Made by a program: the position numbers and the translations under genes
From: Rhodospirillales bacterium
Lineage (GTDB): Bacteria; Pseudomonadota; Alphaproteobacteria; Rhodospirillales; JAPHRK01
DNA length: 64,000 nt
Direction: 5' to 3'
Assembly (NCBI GenBank): GCA_026196105.1
Contig: JAPHRK010000036.1
Span: 32,051-96,050 of the forward strand
Shown here: positions 44,636 to 53,621 of the stretch, in pieces
Layout of the letters: every line of letters begins with the position of its first letter
Numbering within the stretch: position 1 is the stretch's first letter
The notes under the pieces: model-generated
Seen by the model: the letters and a program-made list of their open reading frames with translations, nothing else
The model's database searches: none
What the model was told of the DNA's origin: nothing

Positions 44636-45085
44636 GTGCCGACACCAGTTGCAGATGGAAGTTATGCCGGAGAAGTAATGCCTAAAGAGGCATGGGAAAT
44701 GGTTTCTCAAAATCCGAATACCCAAATTCTTGACGTGCGCACCCAAGCTGAGTGGGGCTGGGTTGGAGTTCCCAATATGGGGCTTCTAGGCAAACCATTG
44801 ATTTTGGTTGAGTGGTTGACTTTCCCGGGTAGCCAGAAGAATTCAGAATTTGCTGAGCAGTTGGAAACCCAGATGGCGACATTAGGATTTGATAAATCTA
44901 CACCGCTACTGATTCTCTGCCGTTCAGGGCAACGTTCGCGCAATGCAGCTAAATTGCTGACCTCATTAGGCTATAAAGAATGTTTTAATATTACCCATGG
45001 CTTTGAAGGTGACCCTGATGGCGCTAAACATCGAGGTACTGTAAATGGTTGGAAAGTAGATGGTCTTCCTTGGATTCAAGGATAA
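44636..45085 (+). CDS. Rhodanese-like domain protein
   Basis: 149 residues from a GTG at 44636 with AAGGAG 7 nt upstream. A single rhodanese domain: ILDVRTQAEWGWVGVPN, then the active loop LILCRSGQRSRNAA with catalytic Cys, and GFEGDPDGAKHRGTVNGWKVDGLPW at the end. It is likely a cytoplasmic sulfurtransferase. It is divergent from chvI. Confidence 0.92.
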   Translation: MPTPVADGSYAGEVMPKEAWEMVSQNPNTQILDVRTQAEWGWVGVPNMGLLGKPLILVEWLTFPGSQKNSEFAEQLETQMATLGFDKSTPLLILCRSGQRSRNAAKLLTSLGYKECFNITHGFEGDPDGAKHRGTVNGWKVDGLPWIQG

Positions 45086-45133
45086 GGAAATTCTCGTCAT
45101 AATTATAATAGCAACGAAGCTAGGTTGGTGTCG

Positions 45134-45775
45134 TTAATTAGCACGTGCCACAATAATCACTCCCAACACCATATTCTCCAAATCTCGGTGGAAGTCACTT
45201 TGCCACTGATCATCCTCTTCGCTTTTAGGGTGTTGGGCCATAGGCCAGAGTCCTGCGATGGCTGCGTGAGTGGCGTATAAGATGAATGGTCCCTGACTGT
45301 GATCAACCCCTTCAAGTTGGGAAAGAAGAACTTCAAGCACCTTATTAGCTTTTTCTTTAAGGTTGTTTGAGAAGCGCTCAATGATCTCGGGTGACATATT
45401 GCGCTCTATGATCAGAGCCTTGAGACTCATAAAGGTGCATAGGCGCTCTTTGCCTCGTAGAGTTTCAGAAAGAGCATGTGCGATGGCCCGGTCGTCAGCT
45501 TCAGCGGGCAGGGCGCGAAGCTTTGTTTTTATATCCTCAAACCAGTTAGTATAATCTTCGGTCATCACTTCAAAGACAATTTCTTCTTTGCCAGTGAAGT
45601 AACGATAAAGATTTGATTTGGAGATACCAGCACGCCTAGCAATACCGTTGAGGCTAATATTGTCGATGCCTTCTTCCATAATTAGGTTGGCTGTGGCATT
45701 AAGAATTTTAGTTCGCCGCAGTTCTATCTGATCAGCTGATCGGGCACGAACAAAATCACTTTTACCGTCACACAT
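45134..45775 (-). CDS. TetR family transcriptional regulator
   Basis: 213 residues. The N-terminal helix-turn-helix is IDNISLNGIARRAGISKSNLYRYFTGKEE (about residues 36-64); the C-terminal ligand domain is not assignable. It starts 11 bp after the metallo-beta-lactamase-fold gene on the same strand, so the two are an operon. A double inverted repeat upstream of that operon (47023-47056) is the likely operator, which would make it self-regulating. Confidence 0.88.
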   Translation of the reverse strand: MCDGKSDFVRARSADQIELRRTKILNATANLIMEEGIDNISLNGIARRAGISKSNLYRYFTGKEEIVFEVMTEDYTNWFEDIKTKLRALPAEADDRAIAHALSETLRGKERLCTFMSLKALIIERNMSPEIIERFSNNLKEKANKVLEVLLSQLEGVDHSQGPFILYATHAAIAGLWPMAQHPKSEEDDQWQSDFHRDLENMVLGVIIVARAN

Positions 45776-45786
45776 TTTGCCCCCAA

Positions 45787-46995
45787 TTACTCAAGTTTGG
45801 TCGCAAGAGCTGCTTTCGGGAATGTGTTTGTTTCCTCTACTCGCTCTCGCTGGTCATTCCACCATTGTGCAACAGGACCTGTAGGAGTGGAAAGGACAAA
45901 CTCACCCATTTTTGGCTGCACTGCCGTGACCCCATGAGCTCTGGAAAGGGAGTAGGTTTTTTGAGCAGGTTCATACCATGGGTGCAAAGCAAGGTCGAAG
46001 GTTCCCCAGTGGATAGGTATGATACGTTTGGCGTTAAGCATTTTGCTGGCTGCAATTGTTTCTTCTGGCATCATATGGACTTGGCTCCAGGATTTGTCAT
46101 AAGCACCATTTTCAAGCATCGCTAAATCAAAGGGACCGTAGCGCTTGCCAATTTCGTCAAACTCTCGATGAAAACCTGTATCACCACTGAAAAACAGACG
46201 TTCTTTTTGTCCAATGATTGCCCAAGAGGCCCACTGAGTCTTGTTGCGATCAAAGACTCCTCTGCCAGAAAAATGCTGGGCTGGTGTTGCTGCAACTATT
46301 ACCCCATTGGCTACCTCTGCCTCTCCCCACCAATCAAGTTCAGTTATTTTACTAGGGTTAACTCCCCACTGTTTAAGGTGGCTACCGACCCCTAGCGGAG
46401 TGAAAAAATGCAGGGTACGATCATTGAGCAGCTTAATGCTCTCCATATCAAGGTGGTCATAATGGTCGTGGGAAATAATGATGGCGTCAAGCTCTGGGAT
46501 ATCTGCAATGTTAATGGGAGGCTGTTGAAACCGTTTTGGGCCAATCCAACTGAAAGGGGATGCGCGTTCACCAAACATAGGATCCGTTAAGATTTTCAAG
46601 CCATCAATTTCAATCAATATGGCTGAATGACCTAACCAGGTTACCCGGTAGCTGTCTTTGGGCGCATCTATAAATGATTGATTATTTAAAGCGACAAAAG
46701 GCAATGGTTTTTCAGGCTGTGGGGCAGGATTCTTGGTCGTGAAATAACGATAAAATGCACCCAGAAAATTGGTGGAAGGTTTGGATTTTTCACCAGCAAT
46801 ATTGATGAAGTTTTCATCACGGAAATTTGGTGATTTACGAAACATAGCTAAAGTTTCCTTGCTGAGTGTTGAGCCAAAGGCATCATCGCTTTCTGGCGTT
46901 GTAGAACAGGCGGTTAGAGACCAAATGAGGGGCAACAAGAGGGCAAGAGACAATGCTATTGAGATTTTTTTATATTTTCTTGAAATAAATTTCAC
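45787..46995 (-). CDS. Metallo-beta-lactamase-fold lipoprotein (NAPE-PLD/UlaG-like)
   Basis: 402 residues. Lipobox SLTAC gives an outer- or inner-membrane lipoprotein. The fold is shown by TWLGHSAILIEIDGLKILTDP, the metal motif HDHYDHLD (about residues 178-185), GDTGFHREF, and a late His in PIHWGTFDLALH. It matches the family of N-acyl-phosphatidylethanolamine phospholipase D-like hydrolases, so a lipid or lipid-like substrate is possible. It forms an operon with a TetR regulator downstream and has a two-site operator in front. Confidence 0.88.
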   Translation of the reverse strand: MKFISRKYKKISIALSLALLLPLIWSLTACSTTPESDDAFGSTLSKETLAMFRKSPNFRDENFINIAGEKSKPSTNFLGAFYRYFTTKNPAPQPEKPLPFVALNNQSFIDAPKDSYRVTWLGHSAILIEIDGLKILTDPMFGERASPFSWIGPKRFQQPPINIADIPELDAIIISHDHYDHLDMESIKLLNDRTLHFFTPLGVGSHLKQWGVNPSKITELDWWGEAEVANGVIVAATPAQHFSGRGVFDRNKTQWASWAIIGQKERLFFSGDTGFHREFDEIGKRYGPFDLAMLENGAYDKSWSQVHMMPEETIAASKMLNAKRIIPIHWGTFDLALHPWYEPAQKTYSLSRAHGVTAVQPKMGEFVLSTPTGPVAQWWNDQRERVEETNTFPKAALATKLE

Positions 46996-47022
46996 AGCAA
47001 CTGCCCTTTACTTTGAATAAGA

Positions 47023-47056
47023 AACCATCGGTCTTTTATTTAGAGACCGATGGTCT
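47023..47056 (-). promoter_or_regulatory. Double TetR-type operator before the MBL lipoprotein/tetR operon
   Basis: Two copies of AGACCGATGGT face each other: ACCATCGGTCT at 47024-47034 and AGACCGATGGT at 47044-47054, with a 9-nt spacer. Each copy is close to palindromic itself (GACC-N3-GGTC), as in several TetR-family boxes. The pair lies 28 bp before the lipoprotein start, where a bound repressor would block transcription. Confidence 0.65.
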
Positions 47057-47282
47057 GTTGTCAAGAGGAGGCATGCGAAACCTGTTCACAAAAAGGTGAA
47101 CATCACTTTTTCATTTATGAAACTTAATTGTAAGAAGCGATGAATTATTTTAATAGCCCGATCAAAAACCTCTCTCTAAGAGGCGTCGAAATCCATTTTA
47201 TTCAGGCACTTATGAACTTATGATTTAAAGATAGGATGTTGATTGGTTAAGCTTTAGGGAAGTTTCACCCAATCTTAGAGAC

Positions 47283-47317
47283 AGGTATCATAACCACGTG
47301 TTTTGGCCATGATACCT
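47283..47317 (-). terminator. Hairpin downstream of metZ
   Basis: AGGTATCAT (47283-47291) pairs with ATGATACCT (47309-47317), and the stem extends by GGCCA/TGG-type pairs toward the loop. It lies about 20 nt after the metZ stop on the minus strand. No T-run follows, so termination may be incomplete or Rho-dependent. The rest of 47055-47338 shows no gene; a smaller hairpin GTTCAC-N6-GTGAAC is at 47084-47101. Confidence 0.45.
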
Positions 47318-47338
47318 CTTAATGATTGATCGTTTTAA

Positions 47339-48529
47339 TTAGCCGGCTAAAGCCTGAGCTAAATCTTCCATTAAGTCATCCACATCTTCGAGGCCGACCG
47401 ATAAGCGGATAGTGCCAGCTGAAATCCCCAAATTCGTTTGCTCTTCTTCGCTGAGCTTGGAGTGAGTGGTTGTCGCCGGGTGAGTGACCAAGCTCTTAGC
47501 ATCGCCCAGGTTATTTGAGATATCGATCAGTTGAAGGCGGTTAAGGGCTGCAAAAGCTTCTTTCTTACCACCTTTGATATCAAAAGTAACAATGGTACTT
47601 CCTCCACCCATTTGGGACATGGCGAGGTCATGCTGCGGATGGCTTTTAAGGGAAGGATAGAGAACCCTCGAGAGTTCAGGTCGTGTTTCAAGGAACTTGG
47701 CCAAGGTCAAAGCGTTTTCGGCCATTTGGGTAACACGCAACTCTAATGTTTCGAGCCCCTTAAGCATTACCCAGGCATTAAAAGGGCTAATCGCTGGGCC
47801 GGTATTACGCAAGAAAGGAACGAGTTTATCGTTGCCCCATTCTTCATCACTTGTAAGGACAGCGCCCCCTAAACATCGACCCTGACCGTCAATATGTTTG
47901 GTCGCAGAATAAACCACGACATCGGCACCTAACTCCAAAGGTTTTTGCAATATTGGGGTCGCAAAAACATTGTCGATGATCACCTTGGCACCCGATTTAT
48001 GTGCGAGAACCGATACTGCTTTAAGGTCAACAACCCCCAAATTCGGATTGGAAGGTGATTCAATGAAAACTGCTTGGGTTGGTTGGCTGAGGGCCTCTTC
48101 CCATTGATCCAGGTTTTCACCATCGACCAAAACGGTAGTTATGCCATAGCGTGGGAGAAGTTCTGAGATTATGAAATGGTTGGAGCCAAAAAGGGCCCTT
48201 GAAGCTACAACACGGTCTCCTGCAGAGACTGAGGCCATGAGAGCACCAAAAACAGCCGACATGCCGCTTGCCGTGGTCCGACATAGTGTCGCCCCCTCAA
48301 GCAAACATAAACGTTCTTCAAGCATAGAAACGGTTGGGTTGGCAAAGCGGGAGTATTGGTAATGGTCGACCTCTCCCAAAAAGGTTTGTTCTGCTTGTTC
48401 TGCTGAATCGTATACAAACCCTGAAGTTAGGTATATGGCTTCACTGGTTTCACCAAACTCAGACCGCATGGTGCCGCCGCGAACCAACTTGGTTTTCGTG
48501 CGCCAATTATCTGATTTCTGTTCAGGCAT
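47339..48529 (-). CDS. metZ: O-succinylhomoserine sulfhydrylase
   Basis: 396 residues from the ATG at 48529, which has AGGAGA in front; the longer frame upstream runs into the riboswitch terminator. It is a PLP enzyme of the Cys/Met metabolism family that makes homocysteine from O-succinyl- (or O-acetyl-) homoserine and sulfide. The PLP Lys is in YSATKHIDGQGR (about residue 209), with HYQYSRFANPT near the N-terminus and ESPSNPNLGVVDL. The SAM-II type leader confirms a methionine role; alphaproteobacterial enzymes of this group are called MetZ. Substrate preference cannot be told from sequence here. Confidence 0.92.
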   Translation of the reverse strand: MPEQKSDNWRTKTKLVRGGTMRSEFGETSEAIYLTSGFVYDSAEQAEQTFLGEVDHYQYSRFANPTVSMLEERLCLLEGATLCRTTASGMSAVFGALMASVSAGDRVVASRALFGSNHFIISELLPRYGITTVLVDGENLDQWEEALSQPTQAVFIESPSNPNLGVVDLKAVSVLAHKSGAKVIIDNVFATPILQKPLELGADVVVYSATKHIDGQGRCLGGAVLTSDEEWGNDKLVPFLRNTGPAISPFNAWVMLKGLETLELRVTQMAENALTLAKFLETRPELSRVLYPSLKSHPQHDLAMSQMGGGSTIVTFDIKGGKKEAFAALNRLQLIDISNNLGDAKSLVTHPATTTHSKLSEEEQTNLGISAGTIRLSVGLEDVDDLMEDLAQALAG

Positions 48530-48577
48530 AAGTCTTCTCCTAAGCGTCTTTTGGCTTGGCATTAATGGGAGGGGATA

Positions 48578-48608
48578 ACAAAAAACCCCAACCACTACGG
48601 TCGGGGGT
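48578..48608 (-). terminator. Intrinsic terminator between SAM-II aptamer and metZ
   Basis: CCCCAACC (48586-48593) pairs with GGTCGGGG (48599-48606), with one wobble pair and a 5-nt loop. On the minus strand a run of six T follows directly. It lies after the aptamer and about 50 nt before the metZ start, as expected for control by early termination. Confidence 0.85.
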
Positions 48609-48623
48609 ATTTACCTACTCCGA

Positions 48624-48680
48624 CGTTTTAGCGGTTTATTTTACGTGGCCGCAAGCCTGTCATACAAATCACCACGTGTC
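48624..48680 (-). ncRNA. SAM-II riboswitch aptamer upstream of metZ
   Basis: On the minus strand: CGTGG-TGATTTG (48676-48665), a 14-nt linker, then GCGG-CCACG, AATAAA and CGCTAAAA ending near 48626. This follows the SAM-II consensus: a 5-bp helix P1 (CGTGG with CCACG), the conserved TGATTT after its 5' strand, the A-rich element (ATAAA) and the GCTAAAA pseudoknot strand. SAM-II occurs almost only in alphaproteobacteria, before methionine genes. Binding S-adenosylmethionine should reduce metZ expression. Confidence 0.82.
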
Positions 48681-48839
48681 TTTTGAAATAAACTACAGTA
48701 ATTTCTGGGTCAAGTCGAAATCTCTAAATATTTTACAACTTGTAAACCTAGTTTACCAACTTTGACCTAGAAGGCATAATTTAATCTATGGTAGGTTTAG
48801 GTCTCTCTTAATTAACTAAAATCTTTATATGGTACTAAA

Positions 48840-50852
48840 TTGGTTGAAAAGAAATCTAAGACCAAACTAAAGAAAACTCACTCGGATGAGGAGCAGTACC
48901 GTGATCTTGTAAATATAAGTTCAGATGCTGTTTGGGAATTAGGCCTAAATGGCCTCTATACCTACATGTCAGAAAGTATAGACGATTTGCTAGGCTTTAA
49001 GCCTGACGAATTAATCGGTCGATCAGCTTTTGAACTCATGTTGCCTGATGATGTTGAGGTAATGAAGACATTATTTTCAGAATCTTGGAGGAGAAGAGAA
49101 CCGTTTAAAAACATAGTATATCGGGTAGTTGCTAAATCAGGGAAAAATGTATTTGTCGAAGCCAGCGGGGTTCCTCTTTTTGATAGCAATGGTGACTTAG
49201 CAGGTTATCGTGGAACCTGCCAAAACGTTACAAAAAGAGAAGAAACCTTTGAAGCCTTGCGTAATGCCCATGATGAATTGAAAAACCGTGTAGAAAGACA
49301 AAGTCTTGATTTAGCTGAAGAGGCCAACCGACGCCGCCTTCTTAAGCAAAACAAAGACAATCCTAATGATAGCTTTTCTGAAATTCTCAAAGATGCCCAA
49401 CAATGGTATTGGGAAACTGATAGTAACCACCTTCTTATCATGATGTCAGGTGGGTGGGACGAAATGGCGAACCAAGGCCACGACTGGTTTATGGGGAAAC
49501 GGATAGATACAGTTGTGCGGCGGTGGAAATCCCCCCAAGTTTGGGATGAAATTAACCGCCTTATGGAAGCTGAGAAACCTGTAAAGGGTCTTGTTTTCAA
49601 TGAGAAAACATCAAAAGGAAAAGAGTGTTCCATTCGGTTTACAGCTTCACCAAAATACGGGGCTAAAGGGAAGTTCATTGGTCACCGGGGCTGGTGTGTT
49701 GATATTTCTGAAGAAATGGACGCTATAAACCAAGCAGAACTCCAACGGGAAAGGCTTCTTTCTGCAATAAACCAGATGGAAGAAGAACTCCTTCTTTTAG
49801 ATGCAGATGACTGTTTTGTGGCCTGCAATAAAAGCTTTGCTGACCCACTCAGTTCCATAAAAGGAAAGCTAAAGCCAGGATTGCCATTGGAGGAAATTTT
49901 AATTGCCTCAATTAAAGAAGGCCTTGTTGAAAAGGCAATTGGTCGGGAAGATGAATGGATTGCGGAACGCCTAGCAGCACACCGGGCTCTTTTGCCGGTA
50001 CCTCCGATTAAAAATGTGGAAGGGCGGTGGTTTCAAGCAAATGAATACCGGACAAGTGATGGGGGAACTCTTGTTGTCAGACGTGACATAACGGAGGCCC
50101 GTAAACGTGAAAATGCTTTGAGCAGGGCAAAGGACGACGCGGAGCTTGCTAGTCGGGCTAAATCAGAATTTTTAGCTAACATGAGCCATGAACTGCGAAC
50201 TCCTCTGAACGCAATTATTGGTTTCTCTGATGTCATGGTCCATGAAATGTTTGGACCAGTGAATGTAGATACATACAAAGAGTACCACCTCGCTATTCGC
50301 CAATCAGGGCATCATCTTCTTGAATTGATCAATGACATTCTTGATCTTTCTCGCATTGAGGCTGGTGTTATTGAGATAGAAGAAATTAAAGTTGATGTTG
50401 AGGATATGATAACCCGATGCATTCGATTGTTTGAGGAGAAAGCAAAGATCAAAGGCGTGACCTTGATTTCTAAACTCCCAACGAGCTTTACCCATTTATA
50501 CGGTGATCCGCGGCGTCTTCGGCAAATTTTAATCAACCTCCTTTCTAACTCTCTTAAATTTACTCTTGAAGGCGACTCTGTAAGTTTGAAGGTTTTTGAA
50601 AATCAGGGGCAAGTAAACATGGTTGTTAATGACACTGGGATTGGAATTGCGAAAGAAGACGTAGATAGAGTATTCGAGAGTTTTACCCAACTCCAAGGAG
50701 CTTTTACCAAGGAGAACGAAGGTACAGGCCTTGGTTTGCCCCTAACGCGCTCCCTTGTTGAACTCCATGATGGTACCATCAAGTTAACCAGTGAATTAGG
50801 CAAAGGAACAGAGGTCACAGTGACCTTCCCAGAAAAACGAATTGTCCGCTAA
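48840..50852 (+). CDS. Cytoplasmic PAS-domain sensor histidine kinase
   Basis: 670 residues starting at a TTG (48840); no upstream ATG in frame exists and an in-frame stop is close. No membrane segment is visible. PAS1 covers about 20-135 (YRDLVNISSDAVWELGLNGLYTYMSES, read in parts), a second PAS-like unit about 175-300 and a third about 305-415. The core has MSHELRTPLNAIIGFSDVM (His450), NLLSNSLKF, NDTGIGIAKEDVDRVFESF and GTGLGLPLTRSLVELH. Its response regulator is not nearby. The EYHLAIRQSGHHLLELINDILDLSRIEAG segment (read in parts) is typical of PleC/DivJ-like kinases in this class. Confidence 0.88.
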   Translation: MVEKKSKTKLKKTHSDEEQYRDLVNISSDAVWELGLNGLYTYMSESIDDLLGFKPDELIGRSAFELMLPDDVEVMKTLFSESWRRREPFKNIVYRVVAKSGKNVFVEASGVPLFDSNGDLAGYRGTCQNVTKREETFEALRNAHDELKNRVERQSLDLAEEANRRRLLKQNKDNPNDSFSEILKDAQQWYWETDSNHLLIMMSGGWDEMANQGHDWFMGKRIDTVVRRWKSPQVWDEINRLMEAEKPVKGLVFNEKTSKGKECSIRFTASPKYGAKGKFIGHRGWCVDISEEMDAINQAELQRERLLSAINQMEEELLLLDADDCFVACNKSFADPLSSIKGKLKPGLPLEEILIASIKEGLVEKAIGREDEWIAERLAAHRALLPVPPIKNVEGRWFQANEYRTSDGGTLVVRRDITEARKRENALSRAKDDAELASRAKSEFLANMSHELRTPLNAIIGFSDVMVHEMFGPVNVDTYKEYHLAIRQSGHHLLELINDILDLSRIEAGVIEIEEIKVDVEDMITRCIRLFEEKAKIKGVTLISKLPTSFTHLYGDPRRLRQILINLLSNSLKFTLEGDSVSLKVFENQGQVNMVVNDTGIGIAKEDVDRVFESFTQLQGAFTKENEGTGLGLPLTRSLVELHDGTIKLTSELGKGTEVTVTFPEKRIVR

Positions 50853-50936
50853 GGCAAAAAAGATAACGTATAAGCCTGGAATAACCAGGTTTGCTCCTAT
50901 ATTTGATATATAGCTAATAAATTCTTGGAGCCCTAA

Positions 50937-52370
50937 ATGTCTAACCTTGCAACTACCGACGACCTCTTTTTTAACCGTGCTGGCCTTGAGCTAAGCCGGG
51001 TTGAGACCTTGACGGAGGAAGCTTTGCGGGGGGCTGATGATGGAGAGCTATTTCTAGAATATGCTCAGAGCGAAAGCTTTGCATTTGATAATGGTCGTCT
51101 GAAATCAGCAAGTTTTGATACCAGCCAGGGTTTTGGCCTTCGTGCTGTTGCCGATGAAGCAACTGGTTTTGCCCACGCCTCTGATCTGAGTGAAGAGGCT
51201 ATTCAAAGGGCAGTTGGAACGGTCAAGGCTGTTGCCTCTGGACATTCAGGAAATTTGCAAGGTTCTTCTGTTGGGACCAATCAATCCCTTTACAGTGAAG
51301 AAAACCCTCTGAGTGCTACTGACTTTGAAGTCAAAGTTAAGCTGCTGCAAGATATTGACGAATATGCGCGCTCTAAAGATGACCGGGTACGTCAGGTCAT
51401 GGCGTCGCTAGCAGGGCAGTGGCAGGCGGTGCAAATTATTCGCCCTGATGGTGAACGGGCAGCTGATATAAGGCCGTTGGTTCGCTTGAGTGTTTCCTTA
51501 ATGGTTGGTGATGGTGATCGGCAAGAAACCGGGAGTTATGGCACGGGCGGTCGCATTGATTATCAAACCTTCCTTGATCCTGAAAACTGGCAAGCAGCCG
51601 TGGACGAAGCTTTGCGCGGTGCCTTGGTGAACTTAGATGCTACTCCGGCTCCAGCGGGTGAAATGTCAGTTGTTCTGGGCAATGGTTGGCCTGGTATTTT
51701 GCTGCATGAAGCTGTTGGGCACGGTCTTGAAGGTGATTTCAACCGGAAGAAAACCTCTGCCTTCGCTGGATTGATGGGCGAGCGAGTTGCTTCTCCGGGC
51801 GTAACCGTTGTTGATGATGGCACCATCCATGATCGTCGTGGGTCTTTGACCATTGATGATGAAGGAACGCCGACCCAACGAACCGTCTTAATTGAAGATG
51901 GTATTCTTAAAGGATATATGCAGGACCGTATGAATGCTCGCTTGATGGGTGTTGTTGCGACAGGTAATGGACGGCGCCAAAGCTACGCCCATATGCCAAT
52001 TCCGCGTATGACCAATACGATTATGCTTGGTGGTGATAAAGAGCCTGAAGAAATCCTTAAATCAGTTAAAAATGGCCTTTATGCCACCCAGTTTGGCGGT
52101 GGTCAGGTGGATATTACGTCTGGCAAATTCGTGTTCTCCTGTACAGAAGCCTACCTCATTGAAGATGGTAAAATTGGCGCTCCTGTTAAAGGAGCAACGC
52201 TCATTGGCAATGGTCCTGATGCTATGCAAAAAGTTTCTATGATTGGCAATGATATGGAGTTGGACCCCGGGATTGGCACTTGTGGCAAAGACGGGCAGGG
52301 CGTTCCTGTTGGTGTCGGGCAACCAACTTTGCGTATTGACGGCTTAACCGTTGGTGGCACAGCAACGTAA
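50937..52370 (+). CDS. tldD: Metalloprotease TldD
   Basis: 477 residues. TldD pairs with TldE/PmbA in a zinc protease that trims unfolded peptides and modified peptides such as microcins. The metal motif HEAVGHGLEGD (H-E-x3-H, about residues 259-269) is visible, along with the beta-sheet C-terminal half ending GTCGKDGQGVPVGVGQPTLRI (read in parts). TTGGAG precedes the ATG. The partner gene pmbA is not in the window. Confidence 0.94.
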   Translation: MSNLATTDDLFFNRAGLELSRVETLTEEALRGADDGELFLEYAQSESFAFDNGRLKSASFDTSQGFGLRAVADEATGFAHASDLSEEAIQRAVGTVKAVASGHSGNLQGSSVGTNQSLYSEENPLSATDFEVKVKLLQDIDEYARSKDDRVRQVMASLAGQWQAVQIIRPDGERAADIRPLVRLSVSLMVGDGDRQETGSYGTGGRIDYQTFLDPENWQAAVDEALRGALVNLDATPAPAGEMSVVLGNGWPGILLHEAVGHGLEGDFNRKKTSAFAGLMGERVASPGVTVVDDGTIHDRRGSLTIDDEGTPTQRTVLIEDGILKGYMQDRMNARLMGVVATGNGRRQSYAHMPIPRMTNTIMLGGDKEPEEILKSVKNGLYATQFGGGQVDITSGKFVFSCTEAYLIEDGKIGAPVKGATLIGNGPDAMQKVSMIGNDMELDPGIGTCGKDGQGVPVGVGQPTLRIDGLTVGGTAT

Positions 52371-52377
52371 CCCTTAT

Positions 52378-52671
52378 ATGTTACGCCTGATTTTTATCTT
52401 AGCCGGGTTATTTGGTTTTAGTGCTATTTTGTCGGCTATGATCAATCAATATAGTAGTTTTGATTTGATCATTCCGGCTTGGGTCATAGCGGTCCCTATT
52501 GTTGGATTGTTTATCGTGTCAGAATATTATGGTAATCAACCTTCTAGAGCGTTTTCTCTTTTTATGGGCCTAGTTGGGCTTGTCGCTTTAGCTGTGATTC
52601 CTCTGGTTTGGATCGAAGCAATCGAAACACTTGCAGGCAAGAATGAAATTGTTCCAATCTCCAAACAATAA
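52378..52671 (+). CDS. Small three-helix membrane protein
   Basis: 97 residues from the ATG at 52378, 7 bp after tldD; a longer frame starts inside tldD. Three hydrophobic segments are visible (LRLIFILAGLFGFSAILSAMI; LIIPAWVIAVPIVGLFIVSEYY; LFMGLVGLVALAVIPLVWI, each read in parts). No family recognised. No clear ribosome-binding site, so translation may be coupled to tldD. Confidence 0.6.
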   Translation: MLRLIFILAGLFGFSAILSAMINQYSSFDLIIPAWVIAVPIVGLFIVSEYYGNQPSRAFSLFMGLVGLVALAVIPLVWIEAIETLAGKNEIVPISKQ

Positions 52672-52789
52672 TGAACTACGTTTGCAGAAAATAAACTAAT
52701 AGTCTATTTATCTTATAGATTAATTCTACTTTTAATGTTAATGGTAGTATGCGTGATTAAACATGTGGTCAATATCTGTGGTGTTCAAA

Positions 52790-53560
52790 ATGCAAACTAT
52801 ACAGAGGCCAAAAATTCTAAGTTTCTTGCTTCTACTCACTGTCTTTTTAGCTTTAACAAAAACTGTTTCAGCCGAAGTGACCTTGAAACTAGTCAATGAC
52901 CCATGGCCCCCATATACGGGGATGAATTTACCTGGGAAAGGTGTTGCCACAGAAATTGTTGTGACTGCGCTGAATAAAGCTGGATATAAAACTTCAATGC
53001 ATTTTGCGCCTTGGGCCCGAGCTCTTGAAGGAACAATCAGCGGTACCTATGATATTTTGCTAACAACGTCTTTTACAAAAGAAAGAGCAAAAGTAGTTGC
53101 TTATAGTGAGCCTTATTTAGGGAATGTAATTCGTTTTATAAAGCTAGAGAGCAAGGCCTACCATTTTGATCAACTTGATGATTTGCATCATCTCAATATT
53201 GGAGTGGTTAGAGGGTATGTCTATGAGCCCATGTTTGATAAATCTGAGCAAATATACAGAATAGAAAATACTCTTTTGGAAAATAACTTAAGAATGCTAC
53301 TCGCTGGGCGCCTTGATTTGGTTGTTGAGGATGAATTGGTCGCCCAAAAGACAATAAGCAAACTATTCCCTGACGAGAAATATAATTTTTCTTTTTTGTC
53401 TAAGCCGTTAAATAAAAAACCTATGCATATCATTATTCGGAAGGCACATCCGTCTCATGTAACTATTATCAGCCGTTTTAATGCGGTTTTAGATACTATG
53501 CGTGCTGATGGGACTTATGATGAAATCTTGGCAAAGCATGGGTTTTCAGTAAAAAATTAG
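52790..53560 (+). CDS. Stand-alone periplasmic binding protein, SBP family 3-like
   Basis: 256 residues from the ATG at 52790, which gives a compact signal peptide (ILSFLLLLTVFLALTKTVSAEV); an ATG at 52763 would add nine residues. The mature chain has VNDPWPPYTGMNLPGKGVATEIVVTAL, HFAPWARALEGTISGTYDILL and YSEPYLGNVIRFI, typical family 3 lobes, and LRMLLAGRLDLVVEDELVA. No transporter genes are nearby. It is a second orphan binding protein in the window, distinct from 15547-16359. The ligand is unknown; a sensing role is an inference only. Confidence 0.72.
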   Translation: MQTIQRPKILSFLLLLTVFLALTKTVSAEVTLKLVNDPWPPYTGMNLPGKGVATEIVVTALNKAGYKTSMHFAPWARALEGTISGTYDILLTTSFTKERAKVVAYSEPYLGNVIRFIKLESKAYHFDQLDDLHHLNIGVVRGYVYEPMFDKSEQIYRIENTLLENNLRMLLAGRLDLVVEDELVAQKTISKLFPDEKYNFSFLSKPLNKKPMHIIIRKAHPSHVTIISRFNAVLDTMRADGTYDEILAKHGFSVKN

Positions 53561-53621
53561 AGCTTAAAATTTTCTGGATTTAGCTTTCATCCCAGCCATT
53601 CTCTGTGTAATAACCCATCTT

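Noticed and set aside
47339..48595. 418-residue version of MetZ
   Set aside because: The extension runs into the leader next to the terminator; the ATG at 48529 has AGGAGA and the family-like start.
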